Shown: in pieces, positions 15,929 to 23,484 of the stretch
Layout of the letters: each line of letters starts with the position of its first letter
Numbering within the stretch: position 1 is the stretch's first letter
Virus record (IMG/VR): IMGVR_UViG_3300047673_000158
Coordinates: 1 to 64,000 of that record
DNA length: 64,000 nucleotides
DNA from: a virus
Direction: 5' to 3' (one strand)
Notes under the pieces: generated by a model
Database searches by the model: none
What the model saw: the letters and a program-made list of their open reading frames with translations, nothing else
Told to the model about the DNA's origin: nothing
Made by a program: the position numbers and the translations under genes

Positions 15929-16066
15929 ATGCGAGAGCTTATAAAAGACCGCCAAGCATTTGCGCGGATTGGGCGCCTGTACGGAATCAAACGCCGCTGG
16001 TTTGGGCTGGAACCGGCGCCGTGGTATCGGGCGCGGCTGATTGGGGCGGTGGAATGCAAGTGGTAA
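15929..16066 (+). CDS. 45-residue basic peptide, copy A
   Basis: Contains GRLYGIKRRWFGLEPAPWYRARL. The same core with a different N-terminus occurs in copy B (59676-59819), which argues it is translated. It overlaps the winged-helix gene start by 13 bases. Function unknown. Confidence 0.6.
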   Translation: MRELIKDRQAFARIGRLYGIKRRWFGLEPAPWYRARLIGAVECKW

Positions 16067-16431
16067 TGACGGTGCGCGAAATGGTAATGGCCGCCCTGGA
16101 TGCTGAAGCGCTGGACGCAAGCGACGCAATCGGGCTAACCGCAATTGAGTTGGCGGCAGCCGTTGGCGTCACAAAAAACACTGCGAAACGCCACCTGAAC
16201 GCGGCGCATGGCGCGGGGATTGTTCATGTGTCAGGCTGGCAGCGATCAAAGAGCGGGCCGCCTGCTGCAATGTACCGGGCTGGCGAAGGCAAAGACAAGC
16301 CGAAGCCTAAGCCGTACACAGTGAATCAGCGCGCGGTGCGCTATATCAGGCGCCACAAGGCTGTTATCAAGCTGCGCAAGGCAAGGGCAGCCGGGACGCT
16401 TAACCCTTACATGCAACTGGTGGCAAATTGA
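16054..16431 (+). CDS. Winged helix-turn-helix DNA-binding protein, copy A
   Basis: 125 residues. GLTAIELAAAVGVTKNTAKRHL (about 30-51) is a helix-turn-helix, followed by the wing-like GIVHVSGWQRSKSGPPAAMYRAGEG and a basic tail. Probable regulator of the early region. The copy B counterpart (59801) keeps the fold and tail but only part of the sequence, so its DNA specificity may differ. Confidence 0.7.
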   Translation: MQVVMTVREMVMAALDAEALDASDAIGLTAIELAAAVGVTKNTAKRHLNAAHGAGIVHVSGWQRSKSGPPAAMYRAGEGKDKPKPKPYTVNQRAVRYIRRHKAVIKLRKARAAGTLNPYMQLVAN

Positions 16432-16676
16432 AGAAAGTCGCTTTCGTGCTTTATCCGGGTTTCGTCACTTCGCAGAACGACGGACAGCGCCACTATATTA
16501 CCGCCGATGAACTGGCCAGGCTTTACGGGCTTCAGCCAGGCACGTGGGTGGTGTATCAGCCGCCGCGAGCATTCGACCGGGCGGCAAGCTGGCGAAGAAA
16601 CCCGTATGAAGGATTGAAAGCGATTTTCCCGCGCAACGATGGCCAGCATCCGATTTTCGAAAAGGGGCAACCATGA
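16428..16676 (+). CDS. Conserved small phage protein, copy A
   Basis: 82 residues, TTG start overlapping the previous stop; copy B uses ATG at the same site. Core GFVTSQNDGQRHYITADELARLYGL followed by PGTWVVYQPPR. I know this pattern from many phages but no function. The dispersed motif GAAAG-TCG-CTTTC (16433-16445) overlaps codons 2-6, giving the peptide KKVAF; in copy B one arm is mutated. Confidence 0.7.
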   Translation: MKKVAFVLYPGFVTSQNDGQRHYITADELARLYGLQPGTWVVYQPPRAFDRAASWRRNPYEGLKAIFPRNDGQHPIFEKGQP

Positions 16677-17002
16677 ACGCCGCACAGTTTTCGCGGGCAC
16701 GTGACCGCATTGGACGGGAAGCGAAGGCCCGTAAGGGGTACGAAACAAAGGCCATGCGCCGACTTATCCGCGAAGCCCGTGCAGTGATCGTGATTTCTGG
16801 CCGAACCATCATCGGCTGGCGCATGCCTGACGGCGCTATAGTCTGCTACAAGCGCCGGTATGGAACGATTGGTGCCGCGCAAATGGACATGCTAGGCATT
16901 CAGGCGGAATACGGTAAGCGCGGGGTTCCGCGCCGGGCTTACCAGTGTGATTTTTGCGGTGGCTTTCACTTGACCAGTAAGATTTCGATTAAAGAGGAAT
17001 AA
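16673..17002 (+). CDS. Basic protein with C-terminal CxxC, copy A
   Basis: 109 residues, Arg/Lys-rich N-terminus (RARDRIGREAKARKGY), central VIVISGRTIIGWRMPDG and C-terminal YQCDFCGGFHLTS. Likely nucleic-acid binding with a half zinc knuckle. Nearly identical in copy B. Coupled to the preceding gene by ATGA. Confidence 0.7.
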   Translation: MNAAQFSRARDRIGREAKARKGYETKAMRRLIREARAVIVISGRTIIGWRMPDGAIVCYKRRYGTIGAAQMDMLGIQAEYGKRGVPRRAYQCDFCGGFHLTSKISIKEE

Positions 17003-17004
17003 CC

Positions 17005-17493
17005 ATGTTGTGCCCGAAATGCAGAAACGCAACCAAAGTGGTGGACACGCGGGGAACGATGCGCCGCCGACAGTGCATGAACATTGCCTGTGGGGACCGC
17101 TTCGTTACTGACGAAGTGTTGAGCGATAGGCCGATGCCCCGCACGACGGCCGAAGCAAACAAGCTGGCCGTGCTTTCAGAGTTTGACGACAGCACCACGG
17201 TGCGAGCGCTGCGCAAACAGGTGGCCGAACTGGAAGCCGCGCTGAAGGCCACCACGGCAGCGCCCGCGCCCGCCGAAAAGCCGAAGGCAGCACCAGCACC
17301 AGCGCCCGCGCTGACTGTTCCGCCGCAGAAGAAAGCGACTCACAAGGCGACGGCAGCCGACGCGCGCCCGGCCGCATTCTTCAGCCGCGAATCGCTGGTG
17401 GCCGACGTGCCGCCGACCGTAGAAGCCAAGCCAGTGGCCGCACCTTCCTGGGTGCCCCGCCTGCCGCCTGCCGCGTTCGGACGGATGCGGTAA
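17005..17493 (+). CDS. Protein with NrdR-like zinc ribbon, copy A
   Basis: 162 residues. MLCPKCRNATKVVDTRG ... RRRQCMNIACGDRFVTDE resembles the NrdR/Ogr-type zinc ribbon that contacts DNA or polymerase. A coiled-coil stretch (LRKQVAELEAALKA) and a Pro/Ala linker follow, ending in WVPRLPPAAFGRMR. It may act as a transcription factor; Ogr-type activators of P2 late genes have a comparable small zinc domain, but homology is not shown. Linker length and sequence differ in copy B. Confidence 0.7.
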   Translation: MLCPKCRNATKVVDTRGTMRRRQCMNIACGDRFVTDEVLSDRPMPRTTAEANKLAVLSEFDDSTTVRALRKQVAELEAALKATTAAPAPAEKPKAAPAPAPALTVPPQKKATHKATAADARPAAFFSRESLVADVPPTVEAKPVAAPSWVPRLPPAAFGRMR

Positions 17494-17508
17494 AAAAGGA
17501 ACAAAGTT

Positions 17509-17550
17509 ATTTACCTATGGAAACGTCCAAGGCTATAATGCGCTGGACGT
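17509..17550 (+). promoter_or_regulatory. Promoter/operator of the double-HTH gene
   Basis: ATTTACCTATGGAAAC (17509-17524) then TATAAT (17534-17539) with TTTACC as -35 at 18 bases. The -10 lies between ACGTCCA (17523) and TGGACGT (17544), so the operator, the promoter and an inverted repeat overlap, and TTTTT follows. In copy B (61271-61312) the arms are extended to a perfect 8 bp. Confidence 0.7.
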
Positions 17551-17575
17551 TTTTACTATTTGCGCGGCGCGAGAA

Positions 17576-17968
17576 ATGACCACTACAAAAACAGCGAAAA
17601 CCCAGGCCGAACGGCTGGCCTACCTGATGCGTCGGCACCACCTGGACAGCGCCGACGTGTCTGCGCTGCTGGGGCGATCTGAAAAGACCGTGCGCCAGTG
17701 GGCGGCAGGCAAGGCCATGATTTCCGACGAACTGCTGGACAAGCTGCGCGCCAAGCTGGCGACGCGCCCGCGCGAGCTTGACCCGCGCACCGCCCGGCTG
17801 TTCGAAATCATGGAGAAAAACAAACTGAGTCTGCGCGACGTGGGCAGACTGGTGGGCCGATCTGAACAGACGGTGCGAATCTGGCGCTGCGAAGCAAAAA
17901 TTATCCCGCTGCATACGCTCGCGTTCCTGGAAACGCAGGTTGATAGCGCCGCAGGGGTGGCCGCGTAA
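17576..17968 (+). CDS. Double helix-turn-helix regulator, candidate repressor, copy A
   Basis: 130 residues with two similar units: MRRHHLDSADVSALLGRSEK (then TVRQWAAGKAMIS) and MEKNKLSLRDVGRLVGRSEQ (then TVRIWRCEAKIIP). Each has an XRE-like HTH, so one polypeptide could read both halves of a palindrome. It lies 52 bases after the GGAAAC-type operator, which suggests autoregulation, and overlaps the primase gene by one base. Copy B differs at only a few positions, mostly in the first unit. Best candidate for the regulator of the 16-bp operator set (inference). Confidence 0.78.
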   Translation: MTTTKTAKTQAERLAYLMRRHHLDSADVSALLGRSEKTVRQWAAGKAMISDELLDKLRAKLATRPRELDPRTARLFEIMEKNKLSLRDVGRLVGRSEQTVRIWRCEAKIIPLHTLAFLETQVDSAAGVAA

Positions 17969-20370
17969 TGTCAATTGATTTCCGCGTTGTAAATGCTGCG
18001 CTGGACCCGTTTCGGGTCGTGCCTGAATGGCTGCCCGAAGGCAAAAAGGTGGGCGACAACTGGATGGCGCGCAATGGTTCCCTAGCGGTGAACCTGACTA
18101 CGGGCAAGTGGGCGCTATTCTCCAGCGATGAAAAGTCAGACCGTGGCGGCGACCTGGTGGGCCTGTACGCGTGGATTTTCCACAACAAAAACCAGGTGGA
18201 AGCGGCGCGCGAACTGATGCGAACGCACGGCATCGTGGACAACGCGCAAACGCGCGAGCAAGCCGCGAAAATCACGCCGCTGCAACAGCCGACCTATACG
18301 CCGGTAATGCCCGTTCCTGACGACGTGCCGCAGGAACCGAATCAAAGCTGGGCGAAGGGCTTCAAGCACCCGGAATTCGGCAAGCCTTCGCACGTGTGGG
18401 CGTACCGCGACAGTGAAGGCCGCCTGCTTATGTACGTGGCCCGCTACACGGACGGCGACGGCACCAAGCAGGTTATGCCGTGGTCGTGGGGCACGCACCC
18501 GACGAAAGGCCATGTGGGCTGGCAGATGCGTGGGCTTACGGGCGGCATGAAACGGCCGCTGTACGGGCTGGACAAGCTGGCGAAGTATCCAGGCCACGAC
18601 GTGCTGGTGGTGGAAGGCGAGAAGACCGCCGACGCCGCGCAGGAACTGCTGGGCGAAGCGTGCGTGGTCGTTTCCTGGATGGGTGGCATGGGCGCCGCCG
18701 ACAAAGCCGACGTGCGCCGCCTTGCGCAGCGCAAAGTGTATTTGTGGCCCGACTTCGACGCGCACCATGAAAAGCTGACGAACGAAGAAAATGCTGCCGA
18801 AGTAGACCCGCGCAGCAAACCAATCCTGCCGCTGCACAAGCAAGGCGGGGCGCTGGCCATGATGGCGATTGCCAGCAAGCTGAAGGGGCTAACGGCCGAT
18901 GCGAATATCCGCATGGTGGGCTATCAGCCAGGCGAGAAGGTGCACGGCTGGGATTTGGCCGACGCGCTGGACGAAGGCTGGACCGGCGAAGACGTTCTGA
19001 AAATGCTTGCCGAGCGTTCCCGCGATCCGCGCGAGGTAATGACGGCCGAAACGATTAAACCGGCTGCGCCCGCTGAACCCGTGGCGGCTGCACCTGAACC
19101 TGCGGCTGCCGCACCCGCTGCACCAGCGCCGAAATATACGCCGCTGGAATACCCGGTGAATGAATTCGATTTTCCAGACCGTGGCGACAAAGGGCCGCTG
19201 GACACGCTGGAAAATCTGGCGTACCTGATGCGCCAGTATGGGATCGAGTCGCGCTACAACGTGATTTCCAAAGACGTGGAAATCAGCATACCTAACACTC
19301 GTTTTAGCCAGGACAACCACATGGAAGCATGCTTGGCAACTATCGGAAGTCTTTGTGCCCGCAACCGCATGCCGCGCGCCAACGTGCCGGGCTATATCAC
19401 CACGCTGGCCGATGGCAACAAAGTAAACCCGGCTGCTGACTGGATTGATTCGAAGCCATGGGACGGCATACCGCGCATTGAGGCGCTGGCCGACACGCTG
19501 GACGCAGCAGACCCGGAACTGGCCCGCGTGCTGGTGAAACGCTGGATGATTGGCGCCGTGGCGTGTGCGTTCGAAAACCACGGATTTGCCATGCAAGGCG
19601 TGCTGGTGTTGCAGGGCGCGCAAGGCGCAGGTAAGACGACGTGGATTATGGGGCTGGCCGACAATAACCGCGATCTGGCCGCCGAATCCGTGATTTTGAA
19701 CCCGGCCGACAAAGACAGCGTGAAGCAGTTCGCATCTTACTGGCTGGTAGAGTTGGGCGAACTGGAAGCGACTTTCAGTAAGTCAGACATTACCGCGCTG
19801 CGCGGCTTCCTCACCAAAAAGGTTGACGAACTGCGCCTGCCGTATGCGAAGGCCACAAGCAAATTTCCACGACGCACGGCGGCTGCCGCGTCCGTGAATG
19901 ATCGGGCGTATCTGCGCGACGAAACGGGGAACCGGCGATACTGGACGATTGAGTGCGGCGCAGGCTTGAACGGTATGCACGGGATCGACATACAGCAGGC
20001 ATGGGCCGAAGCGAAGGTGCTTTACCTGGCTGGCGAGCGGCACCCGTTGACCAAAGATGAAATGGAGCGCCTGTCTGAGTCGAACATGACCTACACAGAA
20101 CGCAATCCGCTGTCCGACTTGATTATGGACCGCTTCGATTGGGAAAGCCTGTCCGTGGTCAAAATGTCGGCAACTGACGTTTGCATTGCGGTGGGTTACG
20201 ACAAGCCGACCACCAAACAGGTGAAGGACGCGGGCACGATCCTGCGCAAGGCGACCGGCAAAGAGCCTTCCCGTTCGAACGGCCGCGTTGTGTTCGCTGT
20301 ACCACCTTTGAAGCGAAACAGTTACAAACAGGAACAAAATTTCGAAGACGACAACAGCCGCCCTTTCTAA
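17968..20370 (+). CDS. VapE-type primase-helicase, copy A
   Basis: 800 residues. The N-terminal third resembles phage primases, with a Toprim-like GHDVLVVEGEKTADAAQELLG (about 210-230) and KVYLWPDFDAHHEKL. An Ala/Pro linker (about 355-390) leads to the VirE/VapE ATPase with Walker A GAQGAGKTTW (about 549-558), then LVELGELEATFSKSDI and RDETGNRRYWTIE. It opens and primes phage DNA. Residues about 120-350 diverge clearly between copies A and B; the ATPase part is almost unchanged. Confidence 0.9.
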   Translation: MSIDFRVVNAALDPFRVVPEWLPEGKKVGDNWMARNGSLAVNLTTGKWALFSSDEKSDRGGDLVGLYAWIFHNKNQVEAARELMRTHGIVDNAQTREQAAKITPLQQPTYTPVMPVPDDVPQEPNQSWAKGFKHPEFGKPSHVWAYRDSEGRLLMYVARYTDGDGTKQVMPWSWGTHPTKGHVGWQMRGLTGGMKRPLYGLDKLAKYPGHDVLVVEGEKTADAAQELLGEACVVVSWMGGMGAADKADVRRLAQRKVYLWPDFDAHHEKLTNEENAAEVDPRSKPILPLHKQGGALAMMAIASKLKGLTADANIRMVGYQPGEKVHGWDLADALDEGWTGEDVLKMLAERSRDPREVMTAETIKPAAPAEPVAAAPEPAAAAPAAPAPKYTPLEYPVNEFDFPDRGDKGPLDTLENLAYLMRQYGIESRYNVISKDVEISIPNTRFSQDNHMEACLATIGSLCARNRMPRANVPGYITTLADGNKVNPAADWIDSKPWDGIPRIEALADTLDAADPELARVLVKRWMIGAVACAFENHGFAMQGVLVLQGAQGAGKTTWIMGLADNNRDLAAESVILNPADKDSVKQFASYWLVELGELEATFSKSDITALRGFLTKKVDELRLPYAKATSKFPRRTAAAASVNDRAYLRDETGNRRYWTIECGAGLNGMHGIDIQQAWAEAKVLYLAGERHPLTKDEMERLSESNMTYTERNPLSDLIMDRFDWESLSVVKMSATDVCIAVGYDKPTTKQVKDAGTILRKATGKEPSRSNGRVVFAVPPLKRNSYKQEQNFEDDNSRPF

Positions 20371-20393
20371 AATTTGCTAAACTGCGCCCACAT

Positions 20394-20413
20394 GCCCGAT
20401 GATTCGGGCTTTG
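20394..20413 (+). terminator. Weak hairpin after the primase-helicase
   Basis: GCCCGA / TCGGGC stem with a 4-base loop followed by only TTT. Possible partial terminator. Confidence 0.35.
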
Positions 20414-20452
20414 TCAACGGCGGGGATTACAAAATTGTGAAAGGGGAAGGCC

Positions 20453-20656
20453 ATGGGATCATTGCTCAACGAACAGGAAGCGCGTGAATTACTGGACGGA
20501 TTCGGCAAGGCTAACAGCCTGGAGGAAGCCGAACTGCGCGGAATGCAGCGCATGTTGTCGCTTGTGTGCAACAGCGGAAAACGAGACTTCCCCACGCTGG
20601 TGGGGCGCATGCGCCGTGTGATCGAGGCAGCGCGCGAGGAAACGACGGCGCACTAA
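20453..20656 (+). CDS. Small helical protein of unknown function
   Basis: 67 residues, almost all helix (NEQEARELLDGFGKANSLEEAELRG ... GRMRRVIEAAREE, not continuous). AAAGGGGAAGG precedes ATG. It is followed by a strong terminator, closing the replication operon. No family recognised. Confidence 0.65.
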   Translation: MGSLLNEQEARELLDGFGKANSLEEAELRGMQRMLSLVCNSGKRDFPTLVGRMRRVIEAAREETTAH

Positions 20657-20678
20657 TGACGACAGCACGTAAGCGATT

Positions 20679-20702
20679 AAGCCACCTTCGGGTGGCTTTT
20701 TT
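20679..20702 (+). terminator. Rho-independent terminator
   Basis: AAGCCACC-ttcg-GGTGGCTTTTTT. Almost the same hairpin recurs at 21634, 24263 and 43274. Confidence 0.93.
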
Positions 20703-20720
20703 ATTTGTGCGGCAAAATGC

Positions 20721-20756
20721 TTGCGTTTCCCTAGGGAAACATGGAAAATCGCTTTC
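20721..20756 (+). promoter_or_regulatory. Promoter with perfect 16-bp palindromic operator
   Basis: TTGCGT (20721-20726), 17 bases, GAAAAT (20744-20749). The spacer carries the perfect palindrome GTTTCCCTAGGGAAAC (20725-20740), the clearest copy of the operator family. A near-copy of the dispersed motif, GAAAATCGCTTTC (20744-20756), starts exactly at the -10. Confidence 0.7.
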
Positions 20757-20781
20757 ATTGACAACGAAGGCGGGGTGCGAG

Positions 20782-21027
20782 ATGAACGAAGCGAAGGCAA
20801 TCGAATATGCAACCGTGCATTCTGTCACGGTTTCGACGGATAGAAAGAGCGGAAAGGGGGCGCGGGCGTTTGCGTGGTTTCGTGCTGGTGGTTTCGTCGT
20901 TCGATCGATTGCGGGGCAGCAATGGCGCGTGATCGGCGATGATGGCGCGACGTTCACTGGTAGGCGCGGGCAGTGCATAGAATTCTGCGTGAATGCGACG
21001 GTTATGCGCCGCTCCGATGTCGTTTAA
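20782..21027 (+). CDS. Small basic protein of unknown function
   Basis: 81 residues from ATG at 20782. Contains GARAFAWFRAGGFVVRSIAGQ and DDGATFTGRRGQCIEFCVNAT, probably a beta-rich fold. It is a single gene between its own promoter (20721) and terminator (21033), a moron-like arrangement. Confidence 0.65.
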   Translation: MNEAKAIEYATVHSVTVSTDRKSGKGARAFAWFRAGGFVVRSIAGQQWRVIGDDGATFTGRRGQCIEFCVNATVMRRSDVV

Positions 21028-21032
21028 CAACC

Positions 21033-21054
21033 AGCCCGCCAAGCGCGGGCTTTT
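21033..21054 (+). terminator. Rho-independent terminator
   Basis: AGCCCGC-caagc-GCGGGCT followed by TTTT. Confidence 0.8.
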
Positions 21055-21071
21055 CCATGGAGAAACAAAGG

Positions 21072-21404
21072 ATGGCGAATCAAACCCTGGCGGAAATGAT
21101 CGCGGCGCGTGACGAGCTAACGCGCCAGATTGACGAGTTGCAGGCGGCAACCAGGGCCGAAGCGGTGCGGACGGTGGCGGCGCTGATCGCTGAACACGAC
21201 ATGACGGCGCACGAAGTGGGGCTGGTGAGAACGCGGCACATCAAGCCTGGCCGCAAAGGTGCGCCGACGTTCAAGCAGAAGGCGAAGCGACCGCCTAACC
21301 CGCCGAAGTATCGGGACCCGAAGACGGGCGCGACGTGGACGGGGAACGGCAAGGCACCTGCCTGGCTGAACGGGCAGGATCGGGACGAGTTTCTAATCTA
21401 TTGA
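21072..21404 (+). CDS. H-NS-like nucleoid protein
   Basis: 110 residues. N-terminal coiled coil (LAEMIAARDELTRQIDELQAA) and the C-terminal DNA-binding signature PKYRDPKTGATWTGNGKAPAWL, the H-NS/Bv3F loop that reads AT-rich minor grooves. Phage H-NS proteins can silence or counter-silence host and phage genes. ATG at 21072 has AAAGG directly upstream. It sits in the accessory block between two terminators. Confidence 0.92.
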   Translation: MANQTLAEMIAARDELTRQIDELQAATRAEAVRTVAALIAEHDMTAHEVGLVRTRHIKPGRKGAPTFKQKAKRPPNPPKYRDPKTGATWTGNGKAPAWLNGQDRDEFLIY

Positions 21405-21471
21405 GGGGCGGCGCCCGCGAAAGGTGAGGAAATGCGGGATACAATGGGCCGCCAACAACACGGGGTGGTAC

Positions 21472-21612
21472 ATGGTCCTGTTCCTTCTGTTTTTAATATT
21501 CGCGCTGCTGTTTTTTGTGGCGGCGCTTTGGTACTTCCTTCTGGCGCTGTCGCTGTTCCGTGCAGTGAGTACATTGCAGCGGGCGAAACCACGGCGCGAA
21601 CACGCACACTAG
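21472..21612 (+). CDS. 46-residue membrane peptide
   Basis: From ATG at 21472 (GGGGTGG upstream): MVLFLLFLIFALLFFVAALW, one long or two short membrane helices, then a basic tail. A longer reading from GTG at 21424 is possible. Terminated at 21634. Function unknown; could be a superinfection or holin-like protein. Confidence 0.55.
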   Translation: MVLFLLFLIFALLFFVAALWYFLLALSLFRAVSTLQRAKPRREHAH

Positions 21613-21633
21613 ACCCGCGCGATAGTCACTTTC

Positions 21634-21657
21634 AAGCCACCTTCGGGTGGCTTTTTT
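21634..21657 (+). terminator. Rho-independent terminator, preceded by a motif variant
   Basis: AAGCCACC-ttcg-GGTGGCTTTTTT, identical stem to 20679. GATAG-TCA-CTTTC (21621-21633), a one-base variant of the dispersed motif, abuts it. Confidence 0.93.
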
Positions 21658-21670
21658 GTTGCGTTTTTTC

Positions 21671-21719
21671 GTTTAAACGCAAAACGGTGCTTGTGTTTGC
21701 TTATGGAAACATTTATGAT
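21671..21719 (+). promoter_or_regulatory. Promoter with 16-bp operator and upstream GTTTAAAC
   Basis: TTGTGT (21691-21696), 17 bases, TATGAT (21714-21719). GTTTGCTTATGGAAAC (21695-21710) fills the spacer. CGTTTAAACG (21670-21679) lies just upstream. Confidence 0.68.
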
Positions 21720-21754
21720 TCTTCCATCGACAACGAAACACGAAGTGGAACGAA

Positions 21755-21952
21755 ATGAACGCAATCTACAAGCACATTCGCGCAGCATACAAGGCAGGTC
21801 AAATGTCTAACATTGCTATCGAGCGCGCCGAAGATGGAAACGGTTGTTTCGTTCGCGCGAATGGCAAATTTCTGCAATGGTTTGCGTCCGTGAATCTTGC
21901 TGAACAGGAAATAGCAAAGCAGCAATCCAAGTGCGCTAAGTTCATTGCATAA
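21755..21952 (+). CDS. Small protein of unknown function
   Basis: 65 residues: MNAIYKHIRAAYKAGQMSNI ... GKFLQWFASVNLAEQEIAKQ. Looks like a short alpha/beta protein. Alone behind the promoter at 21691. Downstream hairpin GCCCGC-ttcg-GCGGGC (21965-21980) lacks a T-run, so reading may continue into the next gene. Confidence 0.6.
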   Translation: MNAIYKHIRAAYKAGQMSNIAIERAEDGNGCFVRANGKFLQWFASVNLAEQEIAKQQSKCAKFIA

Positions 21953-22000
21953 CCAGCTAACCGCGCCCGCTTCGGCGGGCATCAATGAGGGGATGCGGAA

Positions 22001-22180
22001 ATGGAAAAGCAAATTGCAATCAAACACGCGCCGCGCAATTGGTCTTCGCTGAAGCGCTTCGCATGGTCGGACCAGCGCCCTTTTGTGGTGTACGTGGACG
22101 GCCAGATAGCGAAGGATAAGAAAGGCAACGAACGCCGGTTTTCGACGGCCGAAGGCGCCAGAAAAGCGTTTTCAAAATAA
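22001..22180 (+). CDS. 59-residue basic protein
   Basis: MEKQIAIKHAPRNWSSLKRF ... PFVVYVDGQIAKDKKGNERR. GGGGATGCGG precedes ATG and a terminator follows directly. Short beta-rich protein with unknown role. Confidence 0.6.
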   Translation: MEKQIAIKHAPRNWSSLKRFAWSDQRPFVVYVDGQIAKDKKGNERRFSTAEGARKAFSK

Positions 22181-22185
22181 ACACC

Positions 22186-22209
22186 AAGCCCGCCGCGCGC
22201 GGGCTTTTC
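22186..22209 (+). terminator. Rho-independent terminator
   Basis: AAGCCCGC-cgcgc-GCGGGCTTTTCC. Confidence 0.8.
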
Positions 22210-22253
22210 CACTGAAACGGTGGCCGGTGCCGCCGTCGTTCGGAATCCTGAAA

Positions 22254-22448
22254 ATGACTATCAAAAATCGGGCGAAGGTGGCGGAACGGGCAAAGGCTTA
22301 CGATGCAGCCACGGTGCCGACGACGGTGCTAATTTATGCCCTGGCTGACGCAGTGGCGCAGAGTGTCGCAGATGCTACCGGGGCGCCGGTTGATTTCGTG
22401 ATTCATGGTGTGGTTAAAATTTCCAGGCAGCCGCAGAAGGCGGCATAG
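22254..22448 (+). CDS. Small protein of unknown function
   Basis: 64 residues from ATG at 22254: RAKVAERAKAYDAATVPT, then a hydrophobic segment ALADAVAQSVADATGAPVDF. An upstream ATG at 22227 is in frame but less likely. Start uncertain. Confidence 0.5.
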   Translation: MTIKNRAKVAERAKAYDAATVPTTVLIYALADAVAQSVADATGAPVDFVIHGVVKISRQPQKAA

Positions 22449-22458
22449 GGGGGGTTGT

Positions 22459-22989
22459 GTGAAGGGTCAAATTGAACTGGTGTTGCGCTGGGCTTGCCCG
22501 TGCGAAAACAACGAAGAATTGCAGGTGGTTTCCCGCCTGCCAGCATGGGCGAATTGCGCAATGGGCGAGGCTACGTTCCGCGAAGCCTGGGCGCAGTTCG
22601 CTGGTGAGATTAAGGCGCATTCGCCTGCCGCGCCATCGGTCGAGCAGGACGAGCGCGGGGCGTTCGAGCGAGCATTGATTAGCTATGCCATGGACGAGGC
22701 AGAGAGCACCGACGCGGAGGTAATCAGGCAATCACGGGCGCGAGTAATGGCCTTGTTCGACGCCGCCCGCGCCGCATCAACTTCCGCCAATGTGGCGCAG
22801 GGAGAGAAGCGCGATGCGAAAAGCGACCGCTATTTCTTGGTCGTTGAAAATGGCTCTTATCTGATAGTTGATCGCGAAAGAAGTGAGATGCGGGGAGACG
22901 AGCCTGACTACTTTGTATTGGCGTGGACACCGAATAAAGACGATGCCAAGTTTGTGTGTGATGTCATGAACGAGTCAAGGGAGTTTTAA
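22459..22989 (+). CDS. Phage protein of unknown function
   Basis: 176 residues from GTG at 22459. The first half is helical with AMGEATFREAWAQFAGEIKA; the end (RYFLVVENGSYLIVDRERSE, then PDYFVLAWTPNKDDAKFVCD) looks like a small alpha/beta domain. It contains NVAQGEKRD; the next gene also carries a NVAQG stretch, suggesting shared ancestry of modules. AT content is higher than in the structural genes. Confidence 0.65.
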   Translation: MKGQIELVLRWACPCENNEELQVVSRLPAWANCAMGEATFREAWAQFAGEIKAHSPAAPSVEQDERGAFERALISYAMDEAESTDAEVIRQSRARVMALFDAARAASTSANVAQGEKRDAKSDRYFLVVENGSYLIVDRERSEMRGDEPDYFVLAWTPNKDDAKFVCDVMNESREF

Positions 22990-23484
22990 ATGAAACTGAC
23001 ATCTGACGCTAAAGGCACTGACGCGGCGCGCCGTTATTTGGCCGAGCTTTTGAGAAACGGAAACGGCTCAAATCAATACGCGGATTACATTCGTCATGAA
23101 CTGGCGGGCGACTTCGCGTGGGAATTGGTGAACCGCCTTCTTTACCCCAATGTGGCGCAGGGTGCGGAGGCGGTGTATCAGCAGCAGTATCGCGGCGAAG
23201 GCGTGTGGCGAGACATGCCGAAAGATAAGTGGGACGAGAAACAAGCCGGAATCCTCGCGAGTGACCAACGATTCCGCATCGTCTACACCGCCCCGCCAGC
23301 ACAGACAGCGCTCACGGCAACATGCGGACAACTTATCGCCGCTTGCACCGCATACAACGAAGAAATGCGAAAGCGAAACACAGCCAACGTTGGTATGGCG
23401 GCGCCTGATGCGATGCGCAAAGCCATCGACGCCGCCATGACCGCCGCTCAATCAGCAAGCGGGGAAACGAAATGCGGCCAATAA
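22990..23484 (+). CDS. Phage protein of unknown function
   Basis: 164 residues. The central EAVYQQQYRGEGVWRDMPKD ... QRFRIVYTAPPAQ pattern is common in accessory proteins of many proteobacterial phages, with no known role. It starts at the stop of the previous gene and overlaps the next by 13 bases, so these form one operon. Confidence 0.7.
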   Translation: MKLTSDAKGTDAARRYLAELLRNGNGSNQYADYIRHELAGDFAWELVNRLLYPNVAQGAEAVYQQQYRGEGVWRDMPKDKWDEKQAGILASDQRFRIVYTAPPAQTALTATCGQLIAACTAYNEEMRKRNTANVGMAAPDAMRKAIDAAMTAAQSASGETKCGQ

